Shown here piece after piece: positions 45,584-54,175 of a stretch of 64,000 bases of DNA. The stretch is from Flavobacteriaceae bacterium (GTDB lineage: Bacteria > Bacteroidota > Bacteroidia > Flavobacteriales > Flavobacteriaceae), in assembly GCA_021648265.1 (NCBI GenBank), contig JAKITD010000001.1:62001-126000 (forward strand), in the 5' to 3' direction. Within the stretch, counting starts at the first letter, position 1. Each line of letters begins with the position of its first letter. Position numbers and translations under genes: made by a program. The notes under the pieces are model-generated. The model ran no database searches and was not told where the DNA came from. It saw only the letters and a list, made by a program, of their open reading frames with translations.

Positions 45584-46771
45584 TTAAACGTGGTTTTTCT
45601 TAGCATATAAAGATAATAAGAAATATGAAATAAGCCCTGTTACTATTGAAGCCGTAAAAGCCAAAATAAAACTACCTAAAATATAGGTTTTTAAACTTTT
45701 TGCGAATTCAAAGTTCTCATTAAAGTCTTCAAGTAAAAAATCATTGGTTTCACCCAAAACCATATCTCCAATTTTAATACTCAAAAACACAATAAACGGA
45801 ATAAATGGCGGAAAACTTACGTTAGAAAACGCAAAAGAAATTGCCTTATTTAACCTAAAAAATAATGCAAGCGAAATAGCTAAAATTGTATGAAATCCCC
45901 AAAAAGGTGTAAGTCCAATAAAAACACCTAATGCTATGGATTGAGCTTTCTTTAAAGGCGTATCGTTACTGCCTAAAACCTCTTCTTTTATAAAACGCCG
46001 AATTCCTTTTTTTTTGAATTTTCTAATTAAATCTCTCGGTTTTATATACAAAAAAGCAACCAATACCAACCAGGTATTTAGCAGGCTTATTCTTGCAAAA
46101 TCTTTATAGGGTCTAAAGTGTGTTACTCGCTCACTCTTATCGTACAACACTTTTACAGGAACGTTTTTAACTGTAATTCCTCGCCAAGCTGCTTTTACAA
46201 TGTTTTCTATTTCAAACTCAAACTTGGTGGTATAAAATTTTATTTTATTGATGGATTTTAAAGGATATAATCGAAAACCAGATTGTGTATCGGTGAGTTT
46301 AATTCCTGTTTCTACACGGTACCAAAAGTTAGAGAATTTATTCCCAAAACTACTTCCTCCCGGCACACTTTCTTGATCCATGTTTCTGGCACCAATAAGT
46401 AGCAGGTTTTTATCGTCTTCACTTTCCAGTTTATTTACAAATACCGAAATGTCTTCTGGAAAATGTTGCCCATCGCTATCAATAGTAATCGCAAAATCGT
46501 AGCCAAGTGCTTCGGCTTTTTTAAATCCTACTCGCAAAGCATTTCCTTTTCCTTTGTTTTTAGGAATGGTAATTTGCTCTAATTGTGAATAATTTTTTAG
46601 TATTTCTGAAGTGGAGTCGGTAGCTCCATCGTTAACAATTATCAAGTCGTCTGTGTATTTTAAAACACCATCAATGACTCGCTTTAAAGTACGCTCATTG
46701 TTATATGTGGGCATTAATACACATATTTTTAAGGCTTTTAACCTTTGTTGGATGGAACGGTGAGTTGACAC
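45584..46771 (-). CDS. Glycosyltransferase family 2 fused to DUF2062
   Basis: 395 residues. The GT-A domain (about 14-240) has CVLMPTYNNERTLKRVIDG, IIVNDGATDSTSEIL, the metal-binding Asp motif in TIDSDGQHFPED and LTDTQSGFRLYPL. It resembles polyprenyl-phosphate sugar transferases. The C-terminal DUF2062 domain (about 265-395) has GVFIGLTPFWGFHTILAISLALFF and FSNVSFPPFIPFIVF, which are membrane helices. It could glycosylate the pigment or a lipid carrier. Aryl polyene loci elsewhere also carry glycosyltransferases. Confidence 0.88.
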   Translation of the reverse strand: MSTHRSIQQRLKALKICVLMPTYNNERTLKRVIDGVLKYTDDLIIVNDGATDSTSEILKNYSQLEQITIPKNKGKGNALRVGFKKAEALGYDFAITIDSDGQHFPEDISVFVNKLESEDDKNLLLIGARNMDQESVPGGSSFGNKFSNFWYRVETGIKLTDTQSGFRLYPLKSINKIKFYTTKFEFEIENIVKAAWRGITVKNVPVKVLYDKSERVTHFRPYKDFARISLLNTWLVLVAFLYIKPRDLIRKFKKKGIRRFIKEEVLGSNDTPLKKAQSIALGVFIGLTPFWGFHTILAISLALFFRLNKAISFAFSNVSFPPFIPFIVFLSIKIGDMVLGETNDFLLEDFNENFEFAKSLKTYILGSFILAFTASIVTGLISYFLLSLYAKKNHV

Positions 46772-46775
46772 TATT

Positions 46776-47426
46776 TTATTTCTTTTTATTTCTTCTTGCG
46801 TTTCTTTTCTTTTCTAATACCAACTTACTATACTGCTTTAATGATTTGTAAAGTGTCGTTGCATTTTCATGACCTTTTACTCTAACCACTAGTTTATGTT
46901 TTTCCCAACTATTTTTCTTTTCTTTCTTTAAAATTGAAACCCAAATATTTAAAAATGCTATATCATCTTCTCGTTTATCAATTTTACCAAACTTATATAC
47001 TTTCGAGAAGTCGTAAAGAATCCCTTTATCTCCTTTTGTGTTCGACTTATTCATTACAATTAATCGAATGTAATCTTCTTCAAAAACTGCTTTGTATTTT
47101 TTCTTGTCATTTGAGTTTTCCCAATAAGTATAGGTGTTAAAATATTCGAGAATTATACTTTTTACTTCTTCTAAGCTTTCAGAATTATCGATAACTTCAC
47201 TATAAATTTTTACGGTACCATCTTCATATTGTATTTCGGCAACATCAATAATTTTTAGGTTAAAAACAGATCCTTTCAAATTACTAAATTTATGATATTT
47301 AATAAATTTAGTTCCAACTTCATTCACTTTGGCCTCGATGGCATCACCATTAACTTTTACAATAATATCTTGTGAATGAGTAACAAAAGATGATAAAATC
47401 AGAATAAGTAGTATTGAGTATTTCAT
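46776..47426 (-). CDS. Secreted hypothetical protein, tandem paralogue A
   Basis: 216 residues with a signal peptide (MKYSILLILILSSFVTHSQ). The mature start QDIIVKVNGDAIEAKVNEVG and IKYHKFSNLKGSVFNL closely match the next gene, so the two arose by duplication. This motif set (IxVKxxG..IxAKVxEIG..IKY) is common in short flavobacterial periplasmic proteins. The C-terminus is very basic (RNARRNKKK). No function is known. Located between the glycosyltransferase and paralogue B. Confidence 0.8.
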   Translation of the reverse strand: MKYSILLILILSSFVTHSQDIIVKVNGDAIEAKVNEVGTKFIKYHKFSNLKGSVFNLKIIDVAEIQYEDGTVKIYSEVIDNSESLEEVKSIILEYFNTYTYWENSNDKKKYKAVFEEDYIRLIVMNKSNTKGDKGILYDFSKVYKFGKIDKREDDIAFLNIWVSILKKEKKNSWEKHKLVVRVKGHENATTLYKSLKQYSKLVLEKKRNARRNKKK

Positions 47427-47534
47427 AATAAAGTTAGTTAATTAATGATTTTTATCTTTCGGAAAATGTCTTAGGTTTCATTACACAAAAGTTTTTTGGT
47501 CTTTTATTATTAGACACAAATAGTTTTCTTTATT

Positions 47535-48164
47535 TTAATTTCCTTTTAGAAGTACGTTAAAATGTTTTAGAGCTTTTAATAATGATTTAGCTTCATTAAA
47601 GCCTCTAATACCTAATACAAGTTTATCTTTGCTTCTTTTATCTTTTTCTTTATTATATACTCTAGAAACATAAATATTAAGATAAGCTTTTGCATTAGTA
47701 CGCTTATCAATTTCAACAAATTTGTAAACATTAAAAAAATCAAAAAGCAAATTGTAATTAGCTTTTTTTTCGTTTTCGTTGACTATTATTAACCTTAATA
47801 AATCATCTTCAAAGGATGCTATGTATTTTTTATTTTCGTCAAGATATACAAAAGAATAATTGTTAATATATTCTACAATGACATCTTTTGTTTCTTCTAA
47901 TGACAACAATAAAAGTCCGTTTTCTTCTACGTTAGGTTTAATTAATTCAAAAGTTCCATTCTCAAAATTAACTATCACAACATCTTTTTTGTTTATACTA
48001 TAAACTGGTCCTTTTAAATTATCGAACTTATGATACTTAATTACATCTATCCCAATCTCATCAACTTTAGCTTGAATTGAAGTCCCATCTTCTTTAACAA
48101 TAATATCTTGTGAATGAGCAACAAAAAATGATAAAACCAAAACAAATAATATAGCTGTTTTCAT
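47535..48164 (-). CDS. Secreted hypothetical protein, tandem paralogue B
   Basis: 209 residues from ATG 48164, which places the signal peptide MKTAILFVLVLSFFVAHSQ first. A longer form from 48224 would overlap the upstream gene and prefix an unlikely basic extension. QDIIVKEDGTSIQAKVDEIG and VIKYHKFDNLKGPVYSI mirror paralogue A, and both share a central NxYxxxYxENKKYxAxFExDxLRLIxxN-like block. The C-terminus is shorter than that of A. Unknown function; duplicated in the flexirubin-type cluster. Confidence 0.8.
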   Translation of the reverse strand: MKTAILFVLVLSFFVAHSQDIIVKEDGTSIQAKVDEIGIDVIKYHKFDNLKGPVYSINKKDVVIVNFENGTFELIKPNVEENGLLLLSLEETKDVIVEYINNYSFVYLDENKKYIASFEDDLLRLIIVNENEKKANYNLLFDFFNVYKFVEIDKRTNAKAYLNIYVSRVYNKEKDKRSKDKLVLGIRGFNEAKSLLKALKHFNVLLKGN

Positions 48165-48171
48165 AATAAAA

Positions 48172-48660
48172 TTATTTAAAAAATGATTTTTCTTCTTCGG
48201 AAAAAGATTTAGATTGTAGTACAAACCCTTTAATATAGTCCTTTAATTCTTTTGAAGAAACTTCATTATAATGGTCTATAATAAACTGTTTATCTTCTTC
48301 TTTGTTTTTTCGATAACCAACGACTTTAGGTGAATTTTCTTGAACTCCCAACCTGACAACCCTAATTTCAATATTATCTGGATTTTCTAAAACAGCGTAT
48401 TCAATTAAAGCAGTTCCTTCTTTAAAAAACTCTTTCTTCTCTTTAATACCTTTAGCAAATCTTGCCATTAATGTTAAAACTGCTCCTTTATAAGCAACTA
48501 AAACTTTACTATCTGTTTTGTTAACTTTAATTAATTCTTTATTTAATTTAATGGCTTGTTCTTTGTTACTAACAGCAACAACATAGTCTTTCCTTACTTT
48601 TGTTAAACTTGGAGAAAGCAAAAAAGTTGAAATAAACAATATAGATAACAACGTTTTCAT
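48172..48660 (-). CDS. Secreted helical hypothetical protein
   Basis: 162 residues. The signal peptide MKTLLSILFISTFLLSPSLT is followed by an all-alpha sequence with TPR-like character (KEQAIKLNKELIKVNKTDSK, EGTALIEYAVLENPDNIEIR). I cannot name a family. It is seven bases before paralogue B and one base after the FabZ-like gene, so it is a cluster member. A role as a periplasmic adaptor for the LolA/MMPL export system is only a guess. Confidence 0.78.
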   Translation of the reverse strand: MKTLLSILFISTFLLSPSLTKVRKDYVVAVSNKEQAIKLNKELIKVNKTDSKVLVAYKGAVLTLMARFAKGIKEKKEFFKEGTALIEYAVLENPDNIEIRVVRLGVQENSPKVVGYRKNKEEDKQFIIDHYNEVSSKELKDYIKGFVLQSKSFSEEEKSFFK

Positions 48661-49029
48661 TTAAGAATTTACTTTATATTTTGCATTCATTTTTAAAGCT
48701 AATGTTTCTTCAAAAAAGGTACTGTTTTTTAGTTTCAAAATACCATCTTCTTCAGAGTAGGAAATATTTAAAACCAAATTTGGGTGTATCTCAGGGTTAA
48801 TTTTTGCCATAAATTTAATATTGGTCGATGTTTGTAGAAGCAACTTTTTTGAAAGTTCTTTTTCTGTCAATTCTTTAATAATTTGCATCATACAAACTCC
48901 TGGCATTATTGGATTTCCAGGAAAATGGCCTTTAAAAATATCGTGTGCGGCATTTAATCTTATTTTTGCAGTAATCTCGGTTTCCGAGCTTATTAATTCA
49001 TCAACTTTATATAATCCTTCTATTAACAT
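48661..49029 (-). CDS. FabZ-like hotdog dehydratase, catalytic Glu replaced
   Basis: 122 residues, a compact hotdog domain like 3-hydroxyacyl-ACP dehydratases. The FabZ motif GHFPGNPIMPGV is intact with His35, but the residue 14 places later, a Glu in FabZ, is Gln49 (CMMQIIKE). This loses the usual second catalytic residue. In the polyene pathway such a protein removes water from the 3-hydroxyacyl-ACP. It may need a partner (see the hotdogs at 60323 and 60775). Located between the helical protein and the lipoprotein. Confidence 0.82.
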   Translation of the reverse strand: MLIEGLYKVDELISSETEITAKIRLNAAHDIFKGHFPGNPIMPGVCMMQIIKELTEKELSKKLLLQTSTNIKFMAKINPEIHPNLVLNISYSEEDGILKLKNSTFFEETLALKMNAKYKVNS

Positions 49030-49033
49030 ATTA

Positions 49034-49651
49034 TTATTTTTTAAACTTTACAAGCTCGATATTAAGATTTATATTTTTGTGATTTATTACTATCAAATTT
49101 GCGTTATTATCTTTACTATTATCGAATAAAATTATCACTTTTTCTTTTCTTTTTGATGTGCTTACAATCTTGTCTAAAGTAGCTGATTTTTTATTATAAA
49201 AATAAAAATTATTTCTGTTTAAATTTGCTGTTTTATATACTTCAAAATTTTTAGATTGATATTGGTTAACAACATTTTGTTGTTCTGAAATTAATAATTT
49301 AAAATCTTTCTGAAATGTATTAACAATCATTTTCTTATCTAATTCTTTAACAATATAATTAACTGTAAAATTATCTTCTTCATATAAAAAATCGAATAAT
49401 TTATTACCAAACTCTGTCGTAAAAACTACTCGATGTATGCCTTCAGATTGCTTTTTAACAATTAATATTCCTCCAAAATTATTACCATATACTTCGATTT
49501 TAGCTTTATAGACATAATCTTTCTTTATATCTGAAAAATAAGGATTTTTTACAATACTCTTTGACAGATCAACACCTAACAAGTCTTTTGTTGTTTTTAA
49601 AGAACAAGAACCTAACCCTAAAAAAAAGAAACTAATTAGTAAATATCGCAT
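49034..49651 (-). CDS. Cluster lipoprotein, possibly LolB-like
   Basis: 205 residues. Lipobox LGLGSC with Cys16 (MRYLLISFFFLGLGSC), then a beta-rich domain (KIEVYGNNFGGILIVKKQSE, HRVVFTTEFGNKLFDFLYEE). Its start overlaps the end of the LolA-like gene by 20 bases. A lipoprotein coupled to LolA could act as an outer-membrane acceptor, as LolB does in proteobacteria, but sequence similarity to LolB is not evident by eye. Family not recognised. Confidence 0.75.
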   Translation of the reverse strand: MRYLLISFFFLGLGSCSLKTTKDLLGVDLSKSIVKNPYFSDIKKDYVYKAKIEVYGNNFGGILIVKKQSEGIHRVVFTTEFGNKLFDFLYEEDNFTVNYIVKELDKKMIVNTFQKDFKLLISEQQNVVNQYQSKNFEVYKTANLNRNNFYFYNKKSATLDKIVSTSKRKEKVIILFDNSKDNNANLIVINHKNINLNIELVKFKK

Positions 49652-50258
49652 CGCTTAATGTGCTGTTATCAACTCTGTTTGAAAATATTATTTTTGTAAA
49701 ATCTTCAGAAGGCTCAATCATTTTAACTTCTATTACTGCACCTGTTTTTTTATTAAAATGCAGCTCGAATGTTTTAATAAATTTTGCAAAATTTTTATCT
49801 TTTGAAGTAAGAATTACTTTATTATAATTCTCTGTTTTAGAATACAAAATATCGAACTGCTCTTCATCAAACATATCGCCTGTAACACTATTTATTATTA
49901 ATTTATTTAACTGTTTAAAGAGTTTACTGGAGCTTATCTTTACATCGCTTTTTGTTCCTCCATCATTTATTAACAGAACATTATCTTTAAATATTACACT
50001 ATATTGGTAGGGTTTTGTGTATTCCCATTTTACCCAATTTGGTGCTTTAAAAGTCATTTTACCTGAGGTTTTTATGTCTTCTGTAAGAAAGTCTAAGTGT
50101 TTATATTGTATAAAATCTGAGGTGATGGTTTTTGTTTTTTCTGAAACTTCTTTAATTTGGTTTTTAAAGGATGATATTTCTGAAGCGTTCATTTTCACCT
50201 CTTGGGCGTTTGCACCAAAAGTTAAAAACAACATCCCTAAAAACATAATATTACGCAT
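49632..50258 (-). CDS. LolA-like periplasmic lipid/lipoprotein carrier
   Basis: 208 residues with signal peptide MRNIMFLGMLFLTFGANAQ. The mature domain has the LolA fold pattern: ITSDFIQYKHLDFLTEDIKT, SGKMTFKAPNWVKWEY, KDNVLLINDG, then the long strand pairs (KTFELHFNKKTGAVIEVKM). It carries a hydrophobic molecule across the periplasm. In aryl polyene clusters a LolA-like protein is a constant companion and is thought to help move the product to the outer membrane. It overlaps the genes on both sides. Confidence 0.88.
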   Translation of the reverse strand: MRNIMFLGMLFLTFGANAQEVKMNASEISSFKNQIKEVSEKTKTITSDFIQYKHLDFLTEDIKTSGKMTFKAPNWVKWEYTKPYQYSVIFKDNVLLINDGGTKSDVKISSSKLFKQLNKLIINSVTGDMFDEEQFDILYSKTENYNKVILTSKDKNFAKFIKTFELHFNKKTGAVIEVKMIEPSEDFTKIIFSNRVDNSTLSDAIFTN

Positions 50259-51027
50259 AGGCTTTTGTATTAAAAAGTTGATCGATAGTTACCGATTTAA
50301 TTTCTTTTTTATCTAAAACAACCAAAAACTGTTCCAATATTTCTATTGTTTTTTGGCTGGTATCGTGCAATAAAACAACATCGCCTTTTTTAATGTTTTT
50401 TGTTATTCTGTTTAGTATTTTTTCTTTTGTTTTTTTTGTTGTATCCAACGATCTAATACTCCAACCTACAGCATCTAGCTTTTCTATTTTTACTGCTTTA
50501 GCAATTCTTGGATTGGTTACTCCAAAGGCAGGTCGAAAAAAATTGGTTTTAATTTGAAATAATTCTGCTATTAAATCTTTGTTTTTTTTTAAATCAAAAA
50601 TAACTTCCTCTGTTTTCAAAAATCCAAAATTATTACTGTGCGAATACGTATGGTTTGCGATGGTATGCCCTTGTTTAATTATTTCGGCAACAATTTCGGG
50701 GTGCTTTTCTACTCGATTCCCTATTAAAAAAAAAGTTGCTTTTGCATTATATTTTTTTAATAATCGCAACACTTTTGGGGTGAATTCTATATGTGGGCCA
50801 TCGTCAAATGTAATTGCAATATTATTTTCTTTAACCGAATAATTACTATGCTTTGCATTTAAAAAATAATTCCATCGTATATGAAAAGAACCAATTACAG
50901 TAAGCATTACCCATATTAAAATCAATAAATTAATCCATAAAAAGGAAAAAGAATAAACCACTCTTAAAAGTATAAAAACCACTAAAAGAGGAATAAATAT
51001 TCTATTAACATTTTTATAAGTTAACAT
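50251..51027 (-). CDS. Polysaccharide deacetylase family protein
   Basis: 258 residues. Two N-terminal hydrophobic segments (about 9-50) anchor it in the membrane. The NodB domain has the metal-binding ITFDDGPHIEFTPKVL with the catalytic Asp pair, HTIANHTYSHSN with the His ligands, and FFRPAFGVTNPRI; the later catalytic motif VVLLHDTSQKT is also present. It removes acetyl or related groups from a sugar or lipid; the substrate in the cluster is unknown. It overlaps the neighbouring KS-like gene by seven bases. Confidence 0.88.
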   Translation of the reverse strand: MLTYKNVNRIFIPLLVVFILLRVVYSFSFLWINLLILIWVMLTVIGSFHIRWNYFLNAKHSNYSVKENNIAITFDDGPHIEFTPKVLRLLKKYNAKATFFLIGNRVEKHPEIVAEIIKQGHTIANHTYSHSNNFGFLKTEEVIFDLKKNKDLIAELFQIKTNFFRPAFGVTNPRIAKAVKIEKLDAVGWSIRSLDTTKKTKEKILNRITKNIKKGDVVLLHDTSQKTIEILEQFLVVLDKKEIKSVTIDQLFNTKAYA

Positions 51028-52085
51028 GATTTCAGTAATACAAAACTATGATTTTTACCTCTATATTGGTTATATAATAACACGTTTTTGATGGAAGTTA
51101 CCTCAACGGTATTCAATTTTAAACTTTGAGGGATTGTTTGCTCTTTTATCAATTTACAAGCTGTCCACACTCCAAAGGCAGAAGCTGTATTATACTCTCC
51201 AGAAAAATGTTTGTAATACACTTGTGCTGTATTTTTAAATATTAAATTTTGGAGCTTTTTATAGTGTTCATCATATTCAACATCTCCATTAATTCCTAAA
51301 ACAACCAAATCAATTTCAGAAACAGATAAACTATTTTTAGTTAAAAACGTTTCTATTTTTTTTGTTAATCCCCCTTCCGAAAGCTCATTATATATAGCAA
51401 CATCAATTAATTTTGCATAAGAATTATTTGTCTTTTTATTTTCTAAAACAAAGAATTGAGCTCCTTCTCCATAAACGGCTCCTTTACTTTCTGAAAGTAA
51501 AATACCATTAGCTAAAGTATCTTCATTTTTAACATGACCAATTAATTTTTGGGTTTCAAAAGTAAACTTACCTATTTCATCAACACCACCAATTAGCACA
51601 TTTTTTTCTCCATCATCCATCATCATCATCATGGCATCAATCATGGAGGTTTCAAACGAGGTCGCATCGTGTACATAGGTAACATTATAGGCCTTACATC
51701 CCAAACCTAAAGCTATTTGTGCTCCAACGGTGTTATGCGTAGATTGTATAAATGCTGTTGGCGTTAAAAACTGCTCGTCGTTATCGATAATGTTTCTAAG
51801 AAATTTTTCAGAATCCTGTAAACATCCCATTCCAGAACCTGTAATTATTGCTTCAGGCGTTTCTAACAATGCATCTTTTAATGCAATTGAGGAGGCAACA
51901 GCTCCCATTTTTACACCAATTGACATTCTACGAATCATCGAAGGCTGAATATACTCTCTATAATTTGGTTTTTGTACCGAAACCAAATTGGTTGTTAATT
52001 CTTCAAAATCCTGAAAACCAGTGGCTGTATCTGTAGTTTTTTGAGCAGATACACATCCTATTCCGTTAATAAAATATTTGCTCAT
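51021..52085 (-). CDS. Chain-length-factor-like ketosynthase partner (no active Cys)
   Basis: 354 residues of thiolase fold, shorter than a full ketosynthase. Where FabF-type enzymes have the nucleophile in TACSS, this protein has HDATSFET (about residue 142), so Cys is replaced by Thr. Other KS landmarks are partly kept (ITGSGMGCLQDSEKFL, THNTVGAQIALGLG, FVLENKKT). It lies two bases from a complete ketosynthase gene, the order expected of a KS plus chain-length-factor heterodimer as in aryl polyene and type II PKS systems. Confidence 0.85.
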   Translation of the reverse strand: MSKYFINGIGCVSAQKTTDTATGFQDFEELTTNLVSVQKPNYREYIQPSMIRRMSIGVKMGAVASSIALKDALLETPEAIITGSGMGCLQDSEKFLRNIIDNDEQFLTPTAFIQSTHNTVGAQIALGLGCKAYNVTYVHDATSFETSMIDAMMMMMDDGEKNVLIGGVDEIGKFTFETQKLIGHVKNEDTLANGILLSESKGAVYGEGAQFFVLENKKTNNSYAKLIDVAIYNELSEGGLTKKIETFLTKNSLSVSEIDLVVLGINGDVEYDEHYKKLQNLIFKNTAQVYYKHFSGEYNTASAFGVWTACKLIKEQTIPQSLKLNTVEVTSIKNVLLYNQYRGKNHSFVLLKSC

Positions 52086-52086
52086 A

Positions 52087-53283
52087 CTATGCTTTTGAAA
52101 AAATTAAAGTAGAACAATTTCCGCCAAATCCAAAGGAGTTTGAAAGTACGTGATTTAGTTCTTTTTGAACCAATTTAGTTTCAGGAATAATGTTGGTTTC
52201 TGCTATTGGAGTTTCGAAATTTAAATTCGGAAATACCATATTATTTTGTAATGCCAATACAGAATAAACAGCCTCAATTGCTGCTGCTGCTGCTAAGGTG
52301 TGACCAGTAAATGCTTTGGTTGAACTTATGCTTGGAATATTTTTTCCAAAAACGCTACAAATTGCAGCACTTTCGGAAGCATCGTTGTTTTCGGTTGCTG
52401 TTCCGTGGGCATTGATGTAATCTATTTCTTTAAAAGATAGGTTTGCTACTTTCAATGCTTTTTTCATAGCCAATGTAGCGCCTTCTCCATTTTTTGAAGA
52501 AGCAGTTTGATGAAAGGCATCATTTGCATTGGCATAACCAGAAACATAGGCTAACACTTTTTTGTTTTCTTTTTTTACACATTCATCCGATTCTAGCACT
52601 AAAAAAGCTGCGGCTTCTCCTAAGTTTAAACCTGTTCGGTTAGCGTCAAAAGGTCTGCAATTGGTTTCAGAAAGTATCATTAAAGTTTTAAAACCATTGA
52701 TGGTAAATTTAGACATACAATCGGATCCTCCAACAATTACTCGGTCTAATTTTCCTGCTTTAATCATACGTGCTCCCAACATTATAGCGTTTGCAGCAGA
52801 GGAGCAAGCGGTACTTATTGTAGAAACAAAGTCTGTGATGCCTAAACTATTTGCTATTTTTGTGGAAGAATCTCCAGCAGAATGACTTGTAATAAATCTT
52901 CGGTTTTTGGTTTCTTGAAACTGAGAGTAAAAGTATTTTTCTGTTAAATCCATTCCGCCAACACTTGTTGCCGAAATTAATCCTGTTCTGCAAGAATTAA
53001 TGTCTTTTATTTTTGCGTTTTTCACAGCTTGCTTTGCTGCAATCTCACCAAACAATGCCGTTCTAGAATAATTATGATTTTTTGGTAGTTTTAAACAAAC
53101 TGCCAAATTATGGTTAGACATTTTTACCTCTCCTACTTTAATGTGGCTTTTATGGTTGGTTTTAATGTTTTCAATTTCAGAAATCCCTGGAGTTATATTT
53201 GTTAACGACTTATAGTTTTCTTCTACCGTATTTCCGATAGAAGATATAATTCCCATTCCTGTAATTGCAATTCCCTTAACCAT
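52087..53283 (-). CDS. Beta-ketoacyl-ACP synthase (KS of the polyene PKS)
   Basis: 398 residues with a complete condensing-enzyme active site: nucleophile Cys in STACSSAANAIMLGA (about 158), His in INAHGTATENNDASE (about 294) and His in FTGHTLAAAAAIEAV (about 328). The GGNCS near the end matches the family. It condenses malonyl-ACP with the growing chain. It pairs with the Cys-less partner downstream and is 17 bases downstream of the ACP gene. Confidence 0.93.
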   Translation of the reverse strand: MVKGIAITGMGIISSIGNTVEENYKSLTNITPGISEIENIKTNHKSHIKVGEVKMSNHNLAVCLKLPKNHNYSRTALFGEIAAKQAVKNAKIKDINSCRTGLISATSVGGMDLTEKYFYSQFQETKNRRFITSHSAGDSSTKIANSLGITDFVSTISTACSSAANAIMLGARMIKAGKLDRVIVGGSDCMSKFTINGFKTLMILSETNCRPFDANRTGLNLGEAAAFLVLESDECVKKENKKVLAYVSGYANANDAFHQTASSKNGEGATLAMKKALKVANLSFKEIDYINAHGTATENNDASESAAICSVFGKNIPSISSTKAFTGHTLAAAAAIEAVYSVLALQNNMVFPNLNFETPIAETNIIPETKLVQKELNHVLSNSFGFGGNCSTLIFSKA

Positions 53284-53300
53284 AAAACTTTAAAAGACTA

Positions 53301-53558
53301 TTATTTTTTTCTATGCTCGGTAATATAGGTTGCCATAACCTCTATAGATTCAAATATTTTTTTTCCTTCTTTTGGGTCTGTTAATCTAATTCCGTAATCC
53401 TTATCTAGCATAACGATAAGCTCTAATGCGTCAATTGAATCTAGTCCAATTCCGTCTCCAAAGAGTGAATCATTATCATCAAAATCTTCAATCGAAAGGT
53501 CTTCAAGGTTTAGTATTTCGATAATATTTTTTTTTAATTCTAATTTTAAATCTTCCAT
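53301..53558 (-). CDS. Acyl carrier protein
   Basis: 85 residues, acidic. The phosphopantetheine Ser is Ser41 in GDGIGLDSIDALELI. It carries the starter and extending polyene. It is followed closely by the KS gene, and two bases before it is the half-KS gene. It is the only ACP in the window. Dialkylresorcinol loci often have a second ACP, which may lie beyond the right edge. Confidence 0.93.
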   Translation of the reverse strand: MEDLKLELKKNIIEILNLEDLSIEDFDDNDSLFGDGIGLDSIDALELIVMLDKDYGIRLTDPKEGKKIFESIEVMATYITEHRKK

Positions 53559-53560
53559 TT

Positions 53561-54169
53561 TTATGTATTGTATAATTGTTTTAAATTTTGTTCTGTATGT
53601 TCAATAATTCCTTTTTCAGAAACCAAATATAAAAAAGCTTCGTAGGAGTTTTTATCTATATTTACCCAACCTGCCAAAACAGACTCGCATTTGTTATTTT
53701 GTAGTAAGCTTTTTTCGTAATTATAATGAAAATTTGCATTGTATTTTTCAAATACAAAAAAACCATTTTCACTTTTTAATTGATGCCTAATACTAATTTC
53801 TCCAATGCCAATATTTGGCAATGTATATACAAATACTGCTGGGCTTGGAAAGTAATTATCTTTATCGTTTATTGAGTTTTGGTATTTACGATCGGTCTCT
53901 AAGCTTGATGCATTATTGGAGAGTATAATTGCTGTGTTTTTTTCTTTAGTATTTACTTCATTTAAAATAATCTCGGCAGAAAGAAAAGCGAGTTTACTCA
54001 ACAAATCCATTTTAAAATATTTGGAATATTTAATTTCTAAAAACTGATAAACATCTTTAAAAAAATCTTTCACCTCTAAAGTATCTGCAGAAAAAACCAA
54101 GTCTCCGTTTACAGAAATTTCATTGTTTTTAATAGAACAATATTTTTGTATGTGCGTTTTTTTAAGCAA
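53561..54169 (-). CDS. Half-length ketosynthase-like protein
   Basis: 202 residues that resemble only the N-terminal half of a ketosynthase: KLAFLSAEIILNEVN, AIILSNNASSLETDRKYQ and the strong match FPSPAVFVYTLPNIGIGEIS, which is the family's ASP.LFPYTLPN..AGE region. The sequence ends before any catalytic His, and no nucleophile Cys is present at the expected place. This fits the short ketosynthase-like (chain-length-factor type) proteins of aryl polyene loci. It could be a structural partner of one of the KS enzymes. Confidence 0.8.
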   Translation of the reverse strand: MLKKTHIQKYCSIKNNEISVNGDLVFSADTLEVKDFFKDVYQFLEIKYSKYFKMDLLSKLAFLSAEIILNEVNTKEKNTAIILSNNASSLETDRKYQNSINDKDNYFPSPAVFVYTLPNIGIGEISIRHQLKSENGFFVFEKYNANFHYNYEKSLLQNNKCESVLAGWVNIDKNSYEAFLYLVSEKGIIEHTEQNLKQLYNT

Positions 54170-54175
54170 GTAAAT

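Noticed and set aside
52087-52885. Possible frameshift or split KS gene because a plus-strand frame overlaps it
   Set aside because: The minus-strand KS frame is uninterrupted with all catalytic residues; the overlap is a shadow.
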